64,000 bases of DNA from Eudorina sp. 2006-703-Eu-15. Taxonomy: Eukaryota > Chlorophyta > Chlorophyceae > Chlamydomonadales > Volvocaceae. Location: positions 992,001-1,056,000 of the forward strand of contig BDSI01000016.1 in the NCBI GenBank assembly GCA_003117195.1, read 5' to 3'. Below are positions 43,311 to 56,730 of this stretch, piece after piece. The first letter of the stretch is position 1. Each line of letters opens with the position of its first letter. Below the pieces are notes generated by a model. It was not told the origin of the DNA, searched no databases, and saw only the letters and a list, made by a program, of their open reading frames with translations. The position numbers were made by a program, and so were the translations under genes.

Positions 43311-46300
43311 CTAACCGCGCGGGGTTCCGACGCTGAAGTCCGGCGACAGCGCCGACGGCGACCCCGCCGTGCTCCGGGCCGCGCCAAAGTCCGTAAGGCC
43401 GCCCAAGATCTCCGCGCTCAGACAGGTGGTGCTCGACTCCCTCACCGTGCTGGGTGAGGCCAGGACGCTGCCTCCGTCCCCGCGGACGCTCCTGGTGCCG
43501 CGGTGCTGATGCTGCTGCAGCAGCACCGCGACGGCGTCGCTGAACGACTGGTTCAGGCCGGGGCCCGCCACGGCGGCCAGCGCTGCCGCGCGGGTGGCCG
43601 TCAGCTCCAGCGACTGGGCTCCCAGCCGCGACTCCATCTCCTGGTGCTGAAGCCCCAGCTCCTCCACCTGCGGGTCAACGCACCGTGCACGTGGGGCCGC
43701 ACCGCATGTTCAAGCCCCGGCCGAGGGGTCGACCGCGCCCTCCCGCCATGGACTCCGCAGGCTCCAGGGTGCCGCAGGCTCGACTTTCTGGCTGCAATGC
43801 AGGAGCTTACATGGCATGCAACCATGCCTGCAACGAACATGCGTGCGAGCTCGCACCGTCAGTTTGAGCCACTGCCTTCGACAAACGCACGCAAGTCGCA
43901 TCCTGAGGTCCACCGGCGATGTACAACCGGCACTGTTTGCATGGATGGGTGCCCAACGGCGAATCGGATCGAGCAGCTGTAGTGGTCCTGGAGCGATCCG
44001 AGATCGGTAGCAGCATCAGCTTGCAAGCGCTTGTCGTTGCGGCAGGCGGGTCACAACACCGGCCACGGTGCAGGGTCACCAATGGGATGGCCGGCCAACC
44101 CGTACGCGCCACCCAGGCCCCATCATGACCCCATCACCCCGTTTCGGGTCGTTTCGGGTTTCTTTCTTTTTTCAATTTAACCCCCTCACCTGCTGCTCCA
44201 GCCGGTCGGCGCGCGCCACCGCGTCCACATACGCCGCCCGGTACTCGGCCGCCCGCTCCAACAGCATCCGCAGGGCGGGTCGGGCCAGCCCCAGCGTGGG
44301 CACGCACGCCCACCAGTCGTCGCGCTCCGTCGCTGCGGACCTCGACTCCTGCGCCTCCACGATGGCCTGCTGCAGCGACGCCACCTCCATGCAGAGCTCC
44401 TCCAGCTGCGAGGGCGAGCGTACGTTGTGGGGGGAGGAGGACCCCGTGGCGCATTATTGGAGGACGCATTGATTGGGTCGGTGGGAGTGCGCCGGGTGGA
44501 GTGGGTCGGTTTGCGAAGGTTGGACAGCATTTCCCGAGGGAGGCAATCGGCGCCACGTCTCGGCAGCACGCAAGGGAAGGGCGCACTGACCCTAGGAGGG
44601 TGCATTGCTGTACCGTATGTACCTTCCTGGCGGTCGCTTTCCTGGCACGGCGATTTGGCAGCACCTGGTTGCCTGGTTGTGTAAAAACCGTGCCGGTCGA
44701 CGCTTGTCCTGTGACAAGATGCTTTCGGTGCATGAAGCTAGGGAGGATACGCGCGCGGCATGGAACCCGAAAGGGTCCACGGCATCACACAAACGTGCTT
44801 GACCCCTGACCCGAGCCAGTCCCGCACAGCAGTGTTGCCCTCCACTTCCTTCGGTCGCGTGGTTGCTGCGCCCGCTGCGCCAACCCACCCTGCTCTGGAG
44901 CTTGGCCTGGCGGACGGACAGCAACGCCGCGTGCTGCTGGACCGCCGCATCCGAGCCACGCAGCACCGCCCGCATGGGTGACGACATCCAGCCGGAGAAT
45001 GACGCGCCGCCCTCCGTACGGCCGTTGAGGAGGTTGCCGCCCTGGCTGCCGGGGCTCATGCCGCGGGGCGGTGCCGCGGCCGCGGTGGGGCCGCCCTGGA
45101 CCATGACCTGCACCGCGGCCATCTCGGCCAGGATCTCGAGATCGTGCTCGGCCTCCTGCACGGGGAGCGGCCCGCGGACGGCGCGGACTTTGCCAGAAAC
45201 GTGGCTCTGTAGGCCCATCTCCCGAAGACATGGTGTTGGGGTGGTGCTTATGGCCGTGTGCGGCTAGGGACAAGTGAGCTGCCGAAGGGAACACCAGAAG
45301 TCGCTGTTTGGGAAGTATGAGCATCGCGCAGCACAGCACGCTCGGTCACCTAGCGTAGATGCTAGCTGTAGCAGAGAGACAGCCCACTCGCTGACCACAC
45401 CTGCAGCTGGGCGTACACGGCCTCGCGCTCCTGCAGGTGCCGAGGCGCGGCGGCGGCGGCGGCGGCGGCGGGGGCGGGGGAAAGGTTACATCCATGATGT
45501 TACGGAGGTACCATTCAAAGCGAGGAGGAACATGCTTGCACCTATGTATAGATATATCCTGAAACCTTTTACCGTCGAATAAAAGCAAACACCGGCACTC
45601 TGCGCGCGTGTTACAGCAGTCTCCGCTCACGCGAGCATTGCCCGGAAGCACTCCGGCAACGGGTCCGCGTCCGTCCCGTCGTCCCAGGTGTTCTGATCAC
45701 ACCTGGATCGAAATCCTTCACGGCCCCGCAACCCGCGACGCACCTGCAGCGTGCCCGCCAGGACCCGGTTATACTGATGGACGCGTGTCTCGTAGTCCAG
45801 AAGTGTGTCCACCCAGGGCCTGACCTGGCTGGGCTGGACCTGGTTGGGGGAAGACACAAGGGCGCAGCGTCGCATTTCCGTGCGTGGTGTGGCCAAGAGG
45901 CCTCGATGAGATGATTCGTTGGGGTCCATTGCAGTTGAGGTTGACATTGGTGTCGTGCGTCTCCGCGCACGTGTGCTCAGCTGATCTCCCACGTGCTCAA
46001 GGCACAGGGGATGTGAGCTGAAAGGAATGGCGCAGTCGTGCGACCCTGGCAATCCGTGACAGGGCTTACGACGACGCGAGCTCCTTCCAAGAAGCAATAC
46101 GGAAACTGCACGTTGCAGCGGACCCGTACAGGGGATCACCAGGATCCTCCCACACTCTGGAGGCGCGCCCCCTCTTGGCCTCAGGGTACCGTACTGTACG
46201 GCAAGCAGGTACGACTAGGGGCCCCCGTCGTCTATCATAAAGGGCCAAGACTGCTTACCAGCATACGACGCTGCTCGTGCTTGCCGTGCTGCGAGCCGCC

Positions 46301-49300
46301 CGGCCCCGACGCACTGTTGCTCCTGCTGCTCAGCTGCAGGTGCGGCAACGGATGCTGTTGCTGCTGCTGCTGCTGCGGTGGCTGGGCTGGCTGCTGCTGC
46401 GGCGGCGGCTGGACCGCGTCTTTGTTGCCTCCCCGGCGCCAGCTGGCCATCGGGCTGAGGGCCTACACACGAGGGGGCGTTTCCCGAGGGAAAGGCAGCA
46501 ACCGCGGTCAGGTTGGAACGCTGGCATTGCGGTGCCACCCGGAACCAACCGGGTGCTGCTGCAGTCACGCTGCAATCCTTGGGGTTTCCGACGCACGCAG
46601 GGCACAGTCGGCTTGCCCGGGGGTGAGGGGTTTATATGGCGAGGAATGGAAAGAGCGGATGGCACACACGGTACGCCACGGGCCGCATGCGAGATCCGCA
46701 TCCTGTGCATTAGGTCACTCTGACCTGAAGGGCGCAGTGAAGGTACCAGTACAGAGGCACTCCGGCGCAACTCGCGCACAGGTAAAGCACCTGCACCTTA
46801 CCGGCAGCAACTGCGAGAGCAACGACGGCGAGGGCTGCGGCGCGGCCGGCAGTGGAGGCAGCGGCGGCAGCGGCGGCGGGACCGGCGATGCCGCCGCACA
46901 GCCTGCGCCAGAGACGCCGCCGACGCCCGCCTGCGCAGCAATACCAGTCGCACCCGCCTGCGGTGTGGCGGCGCCGGAAGCGCGCTCGACCTCAAAGTCC
47001 CACTCGTCTTCCGCGGCATCCGAGGACGGATGCGTGGGCCCCGCGGCCGACCCCCACGCCAGCCACGACATCGCGCCGCCGCTGCGCTGCGACGCGGACA
47101 GTGTCAGCGAGGGTGGACCTGATGCCCCAGGCGTCGCGCTCCCGCCGCCGCTGCTGCCGCCGCCGGCCGCCACCACAAGCACCCCGAACTCCAGCGGCGT
47201 CGGCGGTCCCGGCAGCATCTCCAGCTCCCGCAGCTTCTCCCGCGCGACGATGGCTTCCTTGATGATCTGCTGCCGCCGGCTCCGCCGCAAGCTGAGCAGC
47301 TGCTGCTCAGCAGCCGCCGCGGCCCTGGCGACCGCGGGCCCCGTGGCCACCCCGACATCGTCGTTGCTAGAGAGGCCCGCGTACACGGCCACCAGCATCT
47401 GGATCTCCCGCTGTAACTCCAGGGATGCCTGGCCAGGGATTCACAAGGAAAGGCGTGTCAGCAGCGTGGGACTATGATCCGAAGCGCTCTGCTGCGTTCG
47501 TGGACGGACACAAGGGCTGATCCCCCGCGCTGTGCGTCACAGCGTCGCGCGCGTCAGCCCGCCTTGGAGCGCCGTGCGTCATGCGTTGCCAGTGTGTCGG
47601 TTTCGCTGATCCTCAAGAGTGTGCACAACGGCAACAAGAGCTCGAAGGGTATGCATCCTGGCACCAGTTGGCTGCATGCGTTGTCCAAGGTCTGCAATCC
47701 TGGACGGCTCCGTACCTCGAGTTCGGCCGCTCGTTTGAGGCTCGCGCACAGGTCCTGCAGGCTGGCCCTTCGGCCGCGCAGCAGCTCGATGCGCCTGCGG
47801 GCCCAGGCGCCAAGGCACAGGAGCTGCAACTTAGACGCGGCACAGGAGCTGCAACTCGGATGCGGCACAGGAGCTGCATCAGGCGCCACGGCACACGCAC
47901 CGGAATTCGGGTGCGGTCGGTCGGGTGGTGGGCTGGCCCAGCACTCAGGGAACAGCGACGCACAATCCACCACTGCAACGGCCGACAGCGGGGACGTCCT
48001 ACACTCGCATCGTATTTCCCAAGAGCACGCTGCGCAGACGGCGGCTGCAGCCGCATACCCTAGGTAGCTACGGGTTTATTTATTTTTCTCAATTTAACCC
48101 TAGGTAGCTGCACAGACGCCGGCAGGACCCCAGCCCCAAGGGGCCGCAATGCCAGGCAACCATGCAGTCCACCCGCCCTTACCTCGCCGTTACCGTCGCA
48201 GCACCCTCGCCGGCTGCGGCCGCGGCATATGGCCCTCCGGCCTGGTCCTGAGGCCGGTCCGTGGCCACTTTCCGAGGGCTGTTCTCCACGCTGAGACTGC
48301 CCTTGCGGCTGCAAGCCCCCAATCCCGACAGCTCCGCCTCCACGCCCGCCAGCTGCGTCGCAGCGAAGCACTGCAGCGTGTCGAGCGCGGGCAGACCGTC
48401 CTCGGCTGGCCCCAGCGTCAGGCCCTGCTCCGCAAGCAGCCGCCGCAAGCCCGTCTGCTGCGAGGTCAGCAGCGACTCGGTGTCTGCGACCCGCTGGCCG
48501 ATCCTGTGAAAACAGTCATGAGGGACATGGCAATAGCCGTGGATGGCAGCTCTTGTGTAGGTGTGTAGTGCCTTGGGCATGATGCTTTGATGAGGCCATT
48601 GCAGGACGCAGCTGCTGAGGATCACGTGCGCTCGCTCTCACACATTCACACATCCCGACCAGCCCAGCGTATAAGAGGAGGGACCCCGTGTGCGCAACCG
48701 ACGCATCCCGACCATTCTCGAGCCCACTCTCCAGATCTGACCGCCCGAGAGCATGACTGACACGTCCCAAGACCAGTTGCGTTGCGCAAGGGCGCCGCGC
48801 ACGCGCTGTTCTGGCCATACCGCAGGTTGTGACTGTGACGTTCCTTTCCTCATCAGGTGACCCCTGTGTACCCTACCGAGACGATGTCTGTGCGCATGTC
48901 GCGCTTCACATCGTCGCCGGACGCGATCTGGCCCCCCGCCCATACACACTCCGCCACCCCGGTCACCATCCGTACCAGTTGAGCATGCACAGCATCCGGC
49001 TCTCCTCGCAGTCAATCGCCCTGTCGCTCTGCGCCGGGCTGATCGCCGCTGGCGACTGCGCGGACGACCCCCGCGCAGAGCCCAGCTGCTGCACGCCCTG
49101 TACACATCCGGCCATCGGCGGCGCCTCTCCGACAACCACGACGCCGTCAGGCCCGTCGCCGTCGCCGTCCGCCGCAGCTTCCGCCATCTCCCCAGCCCTG
49201 CAGGGTGTGCTGTCGTCGCCTCCGAAGCGCTCCGCGCCGCCTTCGGATTCCTCGTGCGGCTCCTCCGCGACCTGCGGCAGCATCCCGCAGCCCGCGCTGT

Positions 49301-52300
49301 TGGCCTCCGCGAGCGGCGGCCCTCCGCCGGGGTCGGACGCCTGCCACGCGGCTGCGGACAGAGGCACCGGACTGCCGACAGCAAACGCCCTGGCGGCTGC
49401 AGCGCCGCACGGCTCATCGCCACGATGGGCTTGCAGGAGGGCCATGCACGGCGATGTGGAGGCCGCCGTGACGCCGGTGTCACTGATGTACCGGCGCGGC
49501 GCAGAGCAGGGTGATCCCGCCTCGCTGCCACCCACCAGGCCCGGTCGGCTGCCCCGTGCTGCTGCCCCGCTGGCATCCAGCGAGCGCAGCGCCAAGCTGT
49601 GCTCCTGCACTGCGCCCACGGCCGTCCGCCGGAGTCCCAGGAAGCCGAACGCCGGCGTGCCTTCGCCGCAGGACATGCGCATGCGCGAGTCGCCCCACAA
49701 GGGTGACGGCTTCTGCACGGACGCGAACGGGGAGTCGCACTGCTGCGACGGCGAGAAGGGCGAGCGGGAGATGCGGGAGACGCCGCCCACGGAGGCGCCC
49801 AGCCGCTGCAGGCGCGCCGTCGTGGCGGTCATCATGGACTGGCCCAACAGGCTGCCGCTGGCGCTGTTGCGGACGCCGCGCCGCACGCTGGGCGTGATAG
49901 AGAGGTTGGAGGGCGACGCGGCGCGCGCCGCGTGCGCGTCATCGAGCTGCGCCCGTAGCTCAGAGATGACCGCCGATAAGTGTCCCTGCCGCAGGTCGCG
50001 CAGCATCACAGTGGATTGGATCGCGGCATCGCAGCGCACCAGGTCGGGCAGGCGGCCGTGTCCCACGCTCTAAACGAACAAGGTATATGAAAGCGCCCGG
50101 CGCTGACAGCCCCCGTGCTGACTCTAAGAGTACACGAATGGCCACGCGATGGATGTGCGCTGCACCATGTCCACCGGGTCAAAGGGTACTTTGGCTCATG
50201 CATGGCTCGTGCAACGCGTCGGTACGCACCACGTGCTTCTGCAGGTGCTCGTTCTCAGCCTCCAGCAGGACCAGTCGCTGCTGCAGCTGCGCCACGCTCT
50301 GCCACTCGTCGTGCGACCCGCCCGAGCCGTCATAGCCGGAGCTGCTGCCGGACGAGAGGCAGTTGCTGCTCGCCCCGTCGCTGTCCCCGCCGCCGTCCTC
50401 TGTGCCGCTGTCGGCCGATCCGACACTACCGGTGTAGCGGGCGCGATGCAGCTGCACGCTGCCGCCGCTGGGCGAGCCGCTGCCGCTGGTGCCCGCGCCG
50501 TTGTGTTGCTGCTGCTCGCGGTCGACACCGCTGCGCCGAGCGGACGGCTTCCGCCGCCGCCGGCGGTGCATCGTACGGGCCGCCTTCCCCAGCGGACCGG
50601 CGACGGCGCAGGGGGCCAGGCATGAGTGCCCAGCCCCAAGACCATAATCCTTGCCACCACCAGCGGACAGCATTTTCGGGGGCAAACGAGTTACCATGGC
50701 CTCCCCCGTGTCCGACGCGTCGGCCCGAGGACCCCGGGCCGCTCCCTCCACACAGCCCTCCACACCGTCCGGCGCCCCGCGGTCCCCGGCGCCGGTCGGC
50801 AGCGGCTGCGCTGCACTGTAGCGGCTGTCCTGTGCACCGCCACAGGCATGCGCGGCGCCCGGGGATGTGGTCCGCGCCGCGATCACCGGCGGACCGTGGG
50901 GCACCTGTGCCGAAGCGGCGCTGGACATCCCGTTGGCGGACAGGCGGAACGTCAGCGGTATTGGCGTGCCCGCCAGGCCGGTGGCAACACTGCTGCGGCG
51001 GGACATGAGGTGCTGCGAGATCTGCTGGTGCTGCTGCTGCATGTGGCTGAGGGATGGCGTGCAGCTGCCGGCCATGAGCAGCTGCGAGGGGCTGGGCATG
51101 GAGGGCTGGACGGAGGCGGCGGCGACGGCCGCGGAGAAGGTCATGCTGGTGCGCATCGCCTGGGAGATCCGCCGCGGACTGCGCTGCGGGCTGAGAGTGC
51201 CGGGCACAGCCTGCCGCCGCAGCTGCTCCAGCTCGCTGCGCAACCTGCAGGCCACGTGGCGTGCATGTGGCGTCAGGGCGGTGGGTGGCGATCCGAGTGC
51301 CGTCCGATGGCTTCCAATGGGTTTCAGGCACATGAGCCCGCGGTAACAGGGTTGTCAAGAACCAGCCTGCGACAACAGCTTTTTCCGCGGGCACGTGTCA
51401 CTGGACGCCATGAGCAAGAATGGACTCACTTGAGGATGATTCGGTGCAGCTCCAGCACCTCCGCACTGCCGGCGCCGCCGATGTTGACGGCGGGTTTCGT
51501 CCGGATGCGGCGAGCCGTGGTGGCGAACTCCAGGGTTGAGACGGTCATCGCAGCGTTGACGTCAGCCGGGCTGACGCACGCCACAAAGAGCGTCGAGCTG
51601 TTGCCGCCCAGCGCGTCCCGAAGCAGCGTGGTGAGCTTCGAGTCGCGGTACGGCAGTACGACCTTAGGGGCGGCCTGTGGCTATTGCGGTGTGGGCAAGC
51701 CGGCTATCCATCACATATCCGACCTTCGGACAACATTGGTCGGCAGACCGTGGTTCCACGGCTGAGGAAACGTGGCCTACAACCCAAAACTCCCAACAGA
51801 TACGCGAAAGAATTGGGGAGCTGTTTGTGGGGCTTGTTCAGAACCAACACAGGACGTCCCCTCTCCCATTCTCATGCCAGAGGAGCTCTCCTGAAAGTCC
51901 AGATACCTCGGCCGCACTGCTTCGCAGTAACACCAACAGCGCGCTCTAGGTATGGATTGATAGCAGTTGGATGGTGCATGCTTTGTGTTCATTCATTCGT
52001 GGATCGGAGCGCAAGCACCGGACACGGTCCCCCGGAACGCCAACCACGCCCTGACCTTTGGCGCCGCCAAGAGCTGGATGAGCGTGCGCAGTGTCATCAA
52101 GCTCAGGTTGATGTTGTTCCCCTGCGGCACGGCGCGTTCCCGGTGGCAAACGCCAACATAAATCCGCTGCACGCAACGCGTCCAGATTGCGGATCGCGGC
52201 ATGTGGCATCACGCAGCAATGAAATGTGATGTGTTGGCGCAGCATCTACCGGCATTCCCCCACTCACCTCCTTGGCCGCAAGCCCCACGGCACCCGCGCG

Positions 52301-53943
52301 GCCCACGCTCTCTGAGCCTGCCAAGTCCACCAGATGCAGCTTCGCCGCCAACGGCGGCGCCGCCAAGGCAGCACTCAGTGCCGCGCCGGCCCCATTCCCG
52401 CTGTCCACTGCCGCGCAGGCCAGTACCGGCGGGGCTGGCAGGGGCGTGCTGCCGGACTCGTCCGCGGAGCAGGACAGCCCGCAGGTGGTAGACGCCGCCC
52501 GCGCGGTGGAGGTGGCGAATGGCGACGCGGGGGCGCTGAGCTCCGCTGCCGGAGCGGCGCGGCTCTGGACGTGGATGGTCAGGACTGCATGGCTGCGACT
52601 GGAGCGGTCGTTCTGGTTGGTGCCCTTCGTTATGCGCGCCATGCCACCGATCTGGGTCACGGCAAGGCGAGCGGCGGTTGCGTGCAACATGGGCATTGGC
52701 AGCGTCCAGCAGTTGGCTGCCGAGCTTGCAAGGACGGCCAGGTGTGGCAGAGAATGGAGCACTTCGCGGTGCAGTGTCTAAGCGTCACCCAGTGTATCTT
52801 CTCCACGCCAGAAGCCGCAACGTCCAGCCTCTGAAACCCGGCCTGCAGCACCTCGAGCAGACCACCACACCCGGAGGAAAGGGGCAGCAGGGCCCCCCGC
52901 GTGACCCTCGCTCCTCCCCCGGGTCATGGGGCGTTCTCCAGCGTAAAGGCGTCACCCTGCCCTCATGATCCCACTCTCCTGCCCTCCAACTGCTGCAATC
53001 GAACGTTCACAGACGCACCTGCAGGATGCGAATCACGTCCTCCATGCTCTCCACCTGCCGCAGCTGCGCGCCCACCAGCATCACCTCTCCGTCATACCTG
53101 GTCTTGGCCACCACCGGCTGGCGCCGGGCGAGCAGGTCATAGTACTTCTCCTGTTGGGGGTTCCCCCGAGGGTAGAGAGCAGGACGACGAGGTCAGTTTG
53201 ATTTACCTGGTGGTTACGCGGTGGCCGGGATGGGCGCCGCAGCTAATGTCTTCAGACACGTAGTAACGTACCATGTAGACTTCCACGAAGGAGACCAGCA
53301 GCGTGAAGATCCGCTCTCCCCTCTCCTCCTCAACGTTTGCAAAGAGCTGCCGCAAGGCGTAGGGTATCACCAGGTCGTTGACGGCCCCATCGTCCCCGCT
53401 GCTCAGTGCCTGCAGCTGCTCCTTGCCAATGCCCATGGTATACGTTTTCCCGCTAGATGTTTGCCCGTATGCCAGAACGGCACAATTAACGCCTTTGCAA
53501 ACATTTTTGACGAGGGGCTGGATGTATTGCAGGCACATGTGCTGACGAGAGTGCCCGCCTTCGCCAACCACGCAATCGAACGCATACTGTCGGCCTTGAA
53601 CATTGACCTGCGACAAGGCGTGGCGCGGAGGACTAGGACAATCAATTGATGGCATTTTCCCTCAGGCCACGCAGCGTCGTCAGGCGACCGCATCAGCTCG
53701 CACATGCCGAAGGGGCGAACAGTGTCTTGCCAACGATTTCAGTCAGAGACTCGCTATGCCATTTCGCGCCCTGAAAGTGCTTTTGTCGCGCCTGGAGTTT
53801 CATCGAAGTCTGCTAAAGCTTACCGTTTCATTTTCTCCAACAGACACGACATTACAGCAGGCAGCGGCCTGTTCTGAGGCCAACAGTGGCCTGACGTGTA
53901 GGATGGACAGCACCGGCGCCGTCGACTCTCCCTCGGGATTCAT
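43311..53943 (-). CDS. Kinesin motor protein, kinesin-4-like, about 1847 aa
   Basis: Eighteen phase-consistent exons: 53824-53943, 53272-53607, 53019-53150, 52822-52842, 52268-52651, 52056-52121, 51430-51662, 50230-51244, 48976-50069, 48183-48503, 47716-47794, 46802-47428, 46259-46408, 45744-45839, 45401-45430, 44889-45155, 44190-44405, 43311-43667. It is a plus-end-type microtubule ATPase with an N-terminal motor (about 10-405). LHVRPLL is strand 1; GQTSSGKT (88-95) is the P-loop, NDRSSRSH (217-224) switch I, DLAGSE (312-317) switch II, and [16 protein letters not shown] the relay region. [10 protein letters not shown] (404-413) resembles the kinesin-4 neck, followed by [18 protein letters not shown]. 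Between switch I and II there is a Ser/Ala-rich insert about 60 residues longer than usual. The tail alternates disordered Ser/Gly/Gln regions with short coiled coils. The 21-base exon 4 (GTTGCG donor) and the exon 13 start are the least certain joins. Cargo unknown; flagellar or spindle roles are both plausible. Confidence 0.92.
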
Positions 53944-54758
53944 TCCGGATGTTGTGGATGATATGATCCTCTACCACATTCCTGTGCTGCTTATTAAGCC
54001 ACTGGGGCTAAGCAGCTGTGCGTGTCTGGCGCTTTGTAATTTGGCTGATGACGGACAAACGACAGATACCTCACATCAATATGCTCAAGCTAAGCTCATT
54101 TGATGATTTCCGTTCACTTGAGTGTGCGTGTGCGAAGATGTGCTTGCAACAATCTTCTCTGTCTGTCTGGATCCAGTTGTCGTAGCGAAAACCTAGCCAA
54201 GAAATTCTCACAGGCCTCCTTGCAGTGCCGTTCTGGGAACTGACATTTGATGCCGATTAAATTAACATTGCTTCACAGTGTCTCGGTATCCGAGCCACAC
54301 CAGCGAACCTGCTTCCACGAAACCATCCAGAGGTTGTGCCGAACTGCTCCGTGATGATACCGGGAAATCCATGCACAATCTAAAATATTCCACCGCACGG
54401 TATTAAAAGCTGGCCAGCGACGATGGAAAGAACAACGAAGCCACGATAACATCTCTTGATTGGGTTATGATAACACGGCTCCCCAATAGCGCCCAGGGCG
54501 CCCGGCTGCAGTACGGTAATCACGACACAATTCGCTTTGAAAATGTCCTGCGCAAGGAAGCAGTGTTACAAAGGGGACCACCAATTAAGCTGCTCGCTCG
54601 CCATACAGGCGCAGACGGACTGTTCATCCTTCCCCAGGGGCATGCCGTGCACTATGTAGGGAGCCATGCAAATGAAAACTCAGCCAAGAACCACCAGCGC
54701 CCAGCCTTCGCAACCGAACGGGGCCCGCATGAAGCACATGGCTTCCCAGCATTCCGAA
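53944..54758. other. Intergenic region upstream of the kinesin gene
   Basis: About 0.8 kb between the kinesin start and the 3' end of the next minus-strand gene. It is A+T-richer (54080-54450), as expected for a promoter. A plus ORF at 54467-54787 antisense to the next gene's last exon is not supported. Confidence 0.45.
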
Positions 54759-56049
54759 TCATTCCTGGTCGCCCTCACTGCGAATGACCACCTTCACGGT
54801 CCGTGGCCCTCGGTACACGCCCCTGGACGGGCTGTCAAGCAGCGTGTACACATCGTGTGCGTGCTCGCCATGTGGGTTGCCCTCCTTGTCCTGCAACAGG
54901 AGGACGGCCGTGAGACACACGGAGACACCACCTTCCACATAGTGGTGTGCTCACAACAACCTTCCACGTGCCCTATTACTGCATCGCTTGGGCAAGCACG
55001 CCACCGGCCTCTGAAGTCAGTATGTAACATGCACCCAGTTTCACAGAGCTGACAGCTTGGACCACCAACCGCGTCCGGGCAAGAAACCCTGGAGTTCGCC
55101 CACCTGGCGCTGAGAGAAATCGTACGGCAGGATCCGCAGAACAGATGCCTCGGAGACCACCACAGATTCCGTGTCGTGGCTCTCCACCCACACGTTGTCG
55201 TCCTCGTCCTGGTTCACATATGGCAAGGCGCGTGCTTGTATTTGCGGGGAGAGGGGTGGGCGAGGTCCAAGTCGCGCGGAGGTGCACCAAGGCACAGTGC
55301 GGCGCAATGTCGCCCGGTTCGGCAAGTTGGGGGCGGCGCCTGGAGAGGCTGGTGTGTGTTCGTAGGCAGGCAGGGCAGGTGTGCGTGATACTGTATGCAA
55401 GGGGCATGGCAGTGCCCAACTATTTCCCGTATGCTTATAACATGTACCCACTGCCCGGCCCGTAAAACAATAGAAAGGGTGCGGTGTCGATTCGGCGCGC
55501 TTATGGTGTCGCTGCTTCGCGGAAGACTACCAGCTGCTGCGGGTCGGATGCCTGCCCCTGCGCGTGTGTGAGTATGAGCCAACCAGGGCGGCGAATTCCA
55601 AGACTTCCGCTCCCACCACCGCCTGCGTCATGCGCTTCCTGGCTGCATCAGTTCATGGCACTAGCACCGGCGCTTACCTCCTCCAGGGGTGCTAGTGTCA
55701 CCCGGCCATCCGCCACCTGCATGACAAGGGATAGAGCTGGACGTCAACCATGCATGACACATGACAAACTTAAAACTTCGGTTGATCGTTGAGCTCGTGA
55801 TGGCTTTGTACCCGCGCGGCTCATACTGGAGATTCCCTGCCCGCCACCAGCCCGCCCCGCCCATTGACAATATGGAACGCCGACGGGAAAGCGCACCGCG
55901 TCAACTCTGCCGATGCCCAGTTTGGCGCCTTTAACCGGCTCCGGTAGCGCATACTCCACAATGTCGTTCCACTGAGCTTCGACTGCCGCTGCGGGTGGCT
56001 TCTGAGATCCCGCCGCTGCACGCGTTGGCGACCGGAGCACGTGCAGCAC
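54759..56049 (-). CDS. Unrecognised multi-exon protein (3' exons clear, 5' end undefined)
   Basis: Phase-0 exons, read from the 5' side: about 55936-56049, 55678-55716, 55531-55557, 55104-55208, and 54759-54890 ending in TGA. The two last exons are convincing: acidic DEDDNVWVESHDTESVVVSE followed by ASVLRILPYDFSQRQ, then DKEGNPHGEHAHDVYTLLDS to KVVIRSEGDQE. The exon at 55936-56049 (VEAQWNDIVEYALPEP) looks coding, but its GTTAAA donor is weak. The 27-base exon at 55531 is tentative. The start codon has not been found; it may lie in 56050-56700, where the frames are broken. No domain recognised. The beta-rich acidic segment could be part of a small beta-barrel reader-type fold, but this is a guess. 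Confidence 0.5.
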
Positions 56050-56730
56050 CTGTCGCCAAAGCGCGGCATGGAACGTGCCAAAGAGTGTTCATGTACAAGT
56101 GCAACTGCCGCGTCATTGAGCGCACGGGGAGGAGGGATGGTACTTGCACCGTGTGGTGTGTAAGGCGACGGTACCGAGTACAGTGCTTCGTATGCGGTTA
56201 CGGCTACCAAAAACGACCCCAATCCTGGCGATACAAACCGCGATGCTTTCCAAGCCTGTGGTGCACATCGACCAAATTAGAGCAGCTCTTAAGCGGCTGA
56301 AAAGAATCACCTGCCTCTGGCTGACTTGCCAACCTGTGCAACACCTCCTCTGTGCCACGCGCGCTGCAGTGTGCATCGGGTTGTCAGTGTATAAATATCT
56401 CCCTCGTCAACGTATAAATCGATATGCAAGAGTGGATGCGAGGCAGGTTGTTTAGAGCGATGTGCAGGCCGTTGGTGGGTGTAGGTTGACGGAAGAACCG
56501 GATTTGATCAGCACGAAGCAGGCCGACATTGGTGTAATTGGAGGTTTGCTGGAGGTTGACGATAATCAAGTGTAGTTGTTGCAGGAAAGCTGAAGGTAGA
56601 GTCAGCGAACACTTGTACGATGACGTTAGAAATGCTTGTTTGTGTTGATTCTTGCAAGACCGCAATAATTTTTTGGGTAATTTGGAAAGCTGAATACTCT
56701 TGGACACCTTATCATAGGCGTGCAACAAAG
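56050..56730. other. Spacer upstream of the ANKZF1/Vms1 gene
   Basis: About 680 bases that are less GC-rich than the flanks. It should hold the promoter of the plus-strand ANKZF1/Vms1 gene, and possibly unresolved 5' exons of the minus-strand unknown gene. A 134-codon minus ORF (56384-56785) overlaps the ANKZF1 start and has no family signal. Confidence 0.4.

Noticed and set aside
48829..50073. 414-codon plus-strand ORF
   Set aside because: It lies opposite kinesin exon 9, which joins in phase to both neighbouring exons. GC-rich codon bias keeps the antisense frame open by chance.
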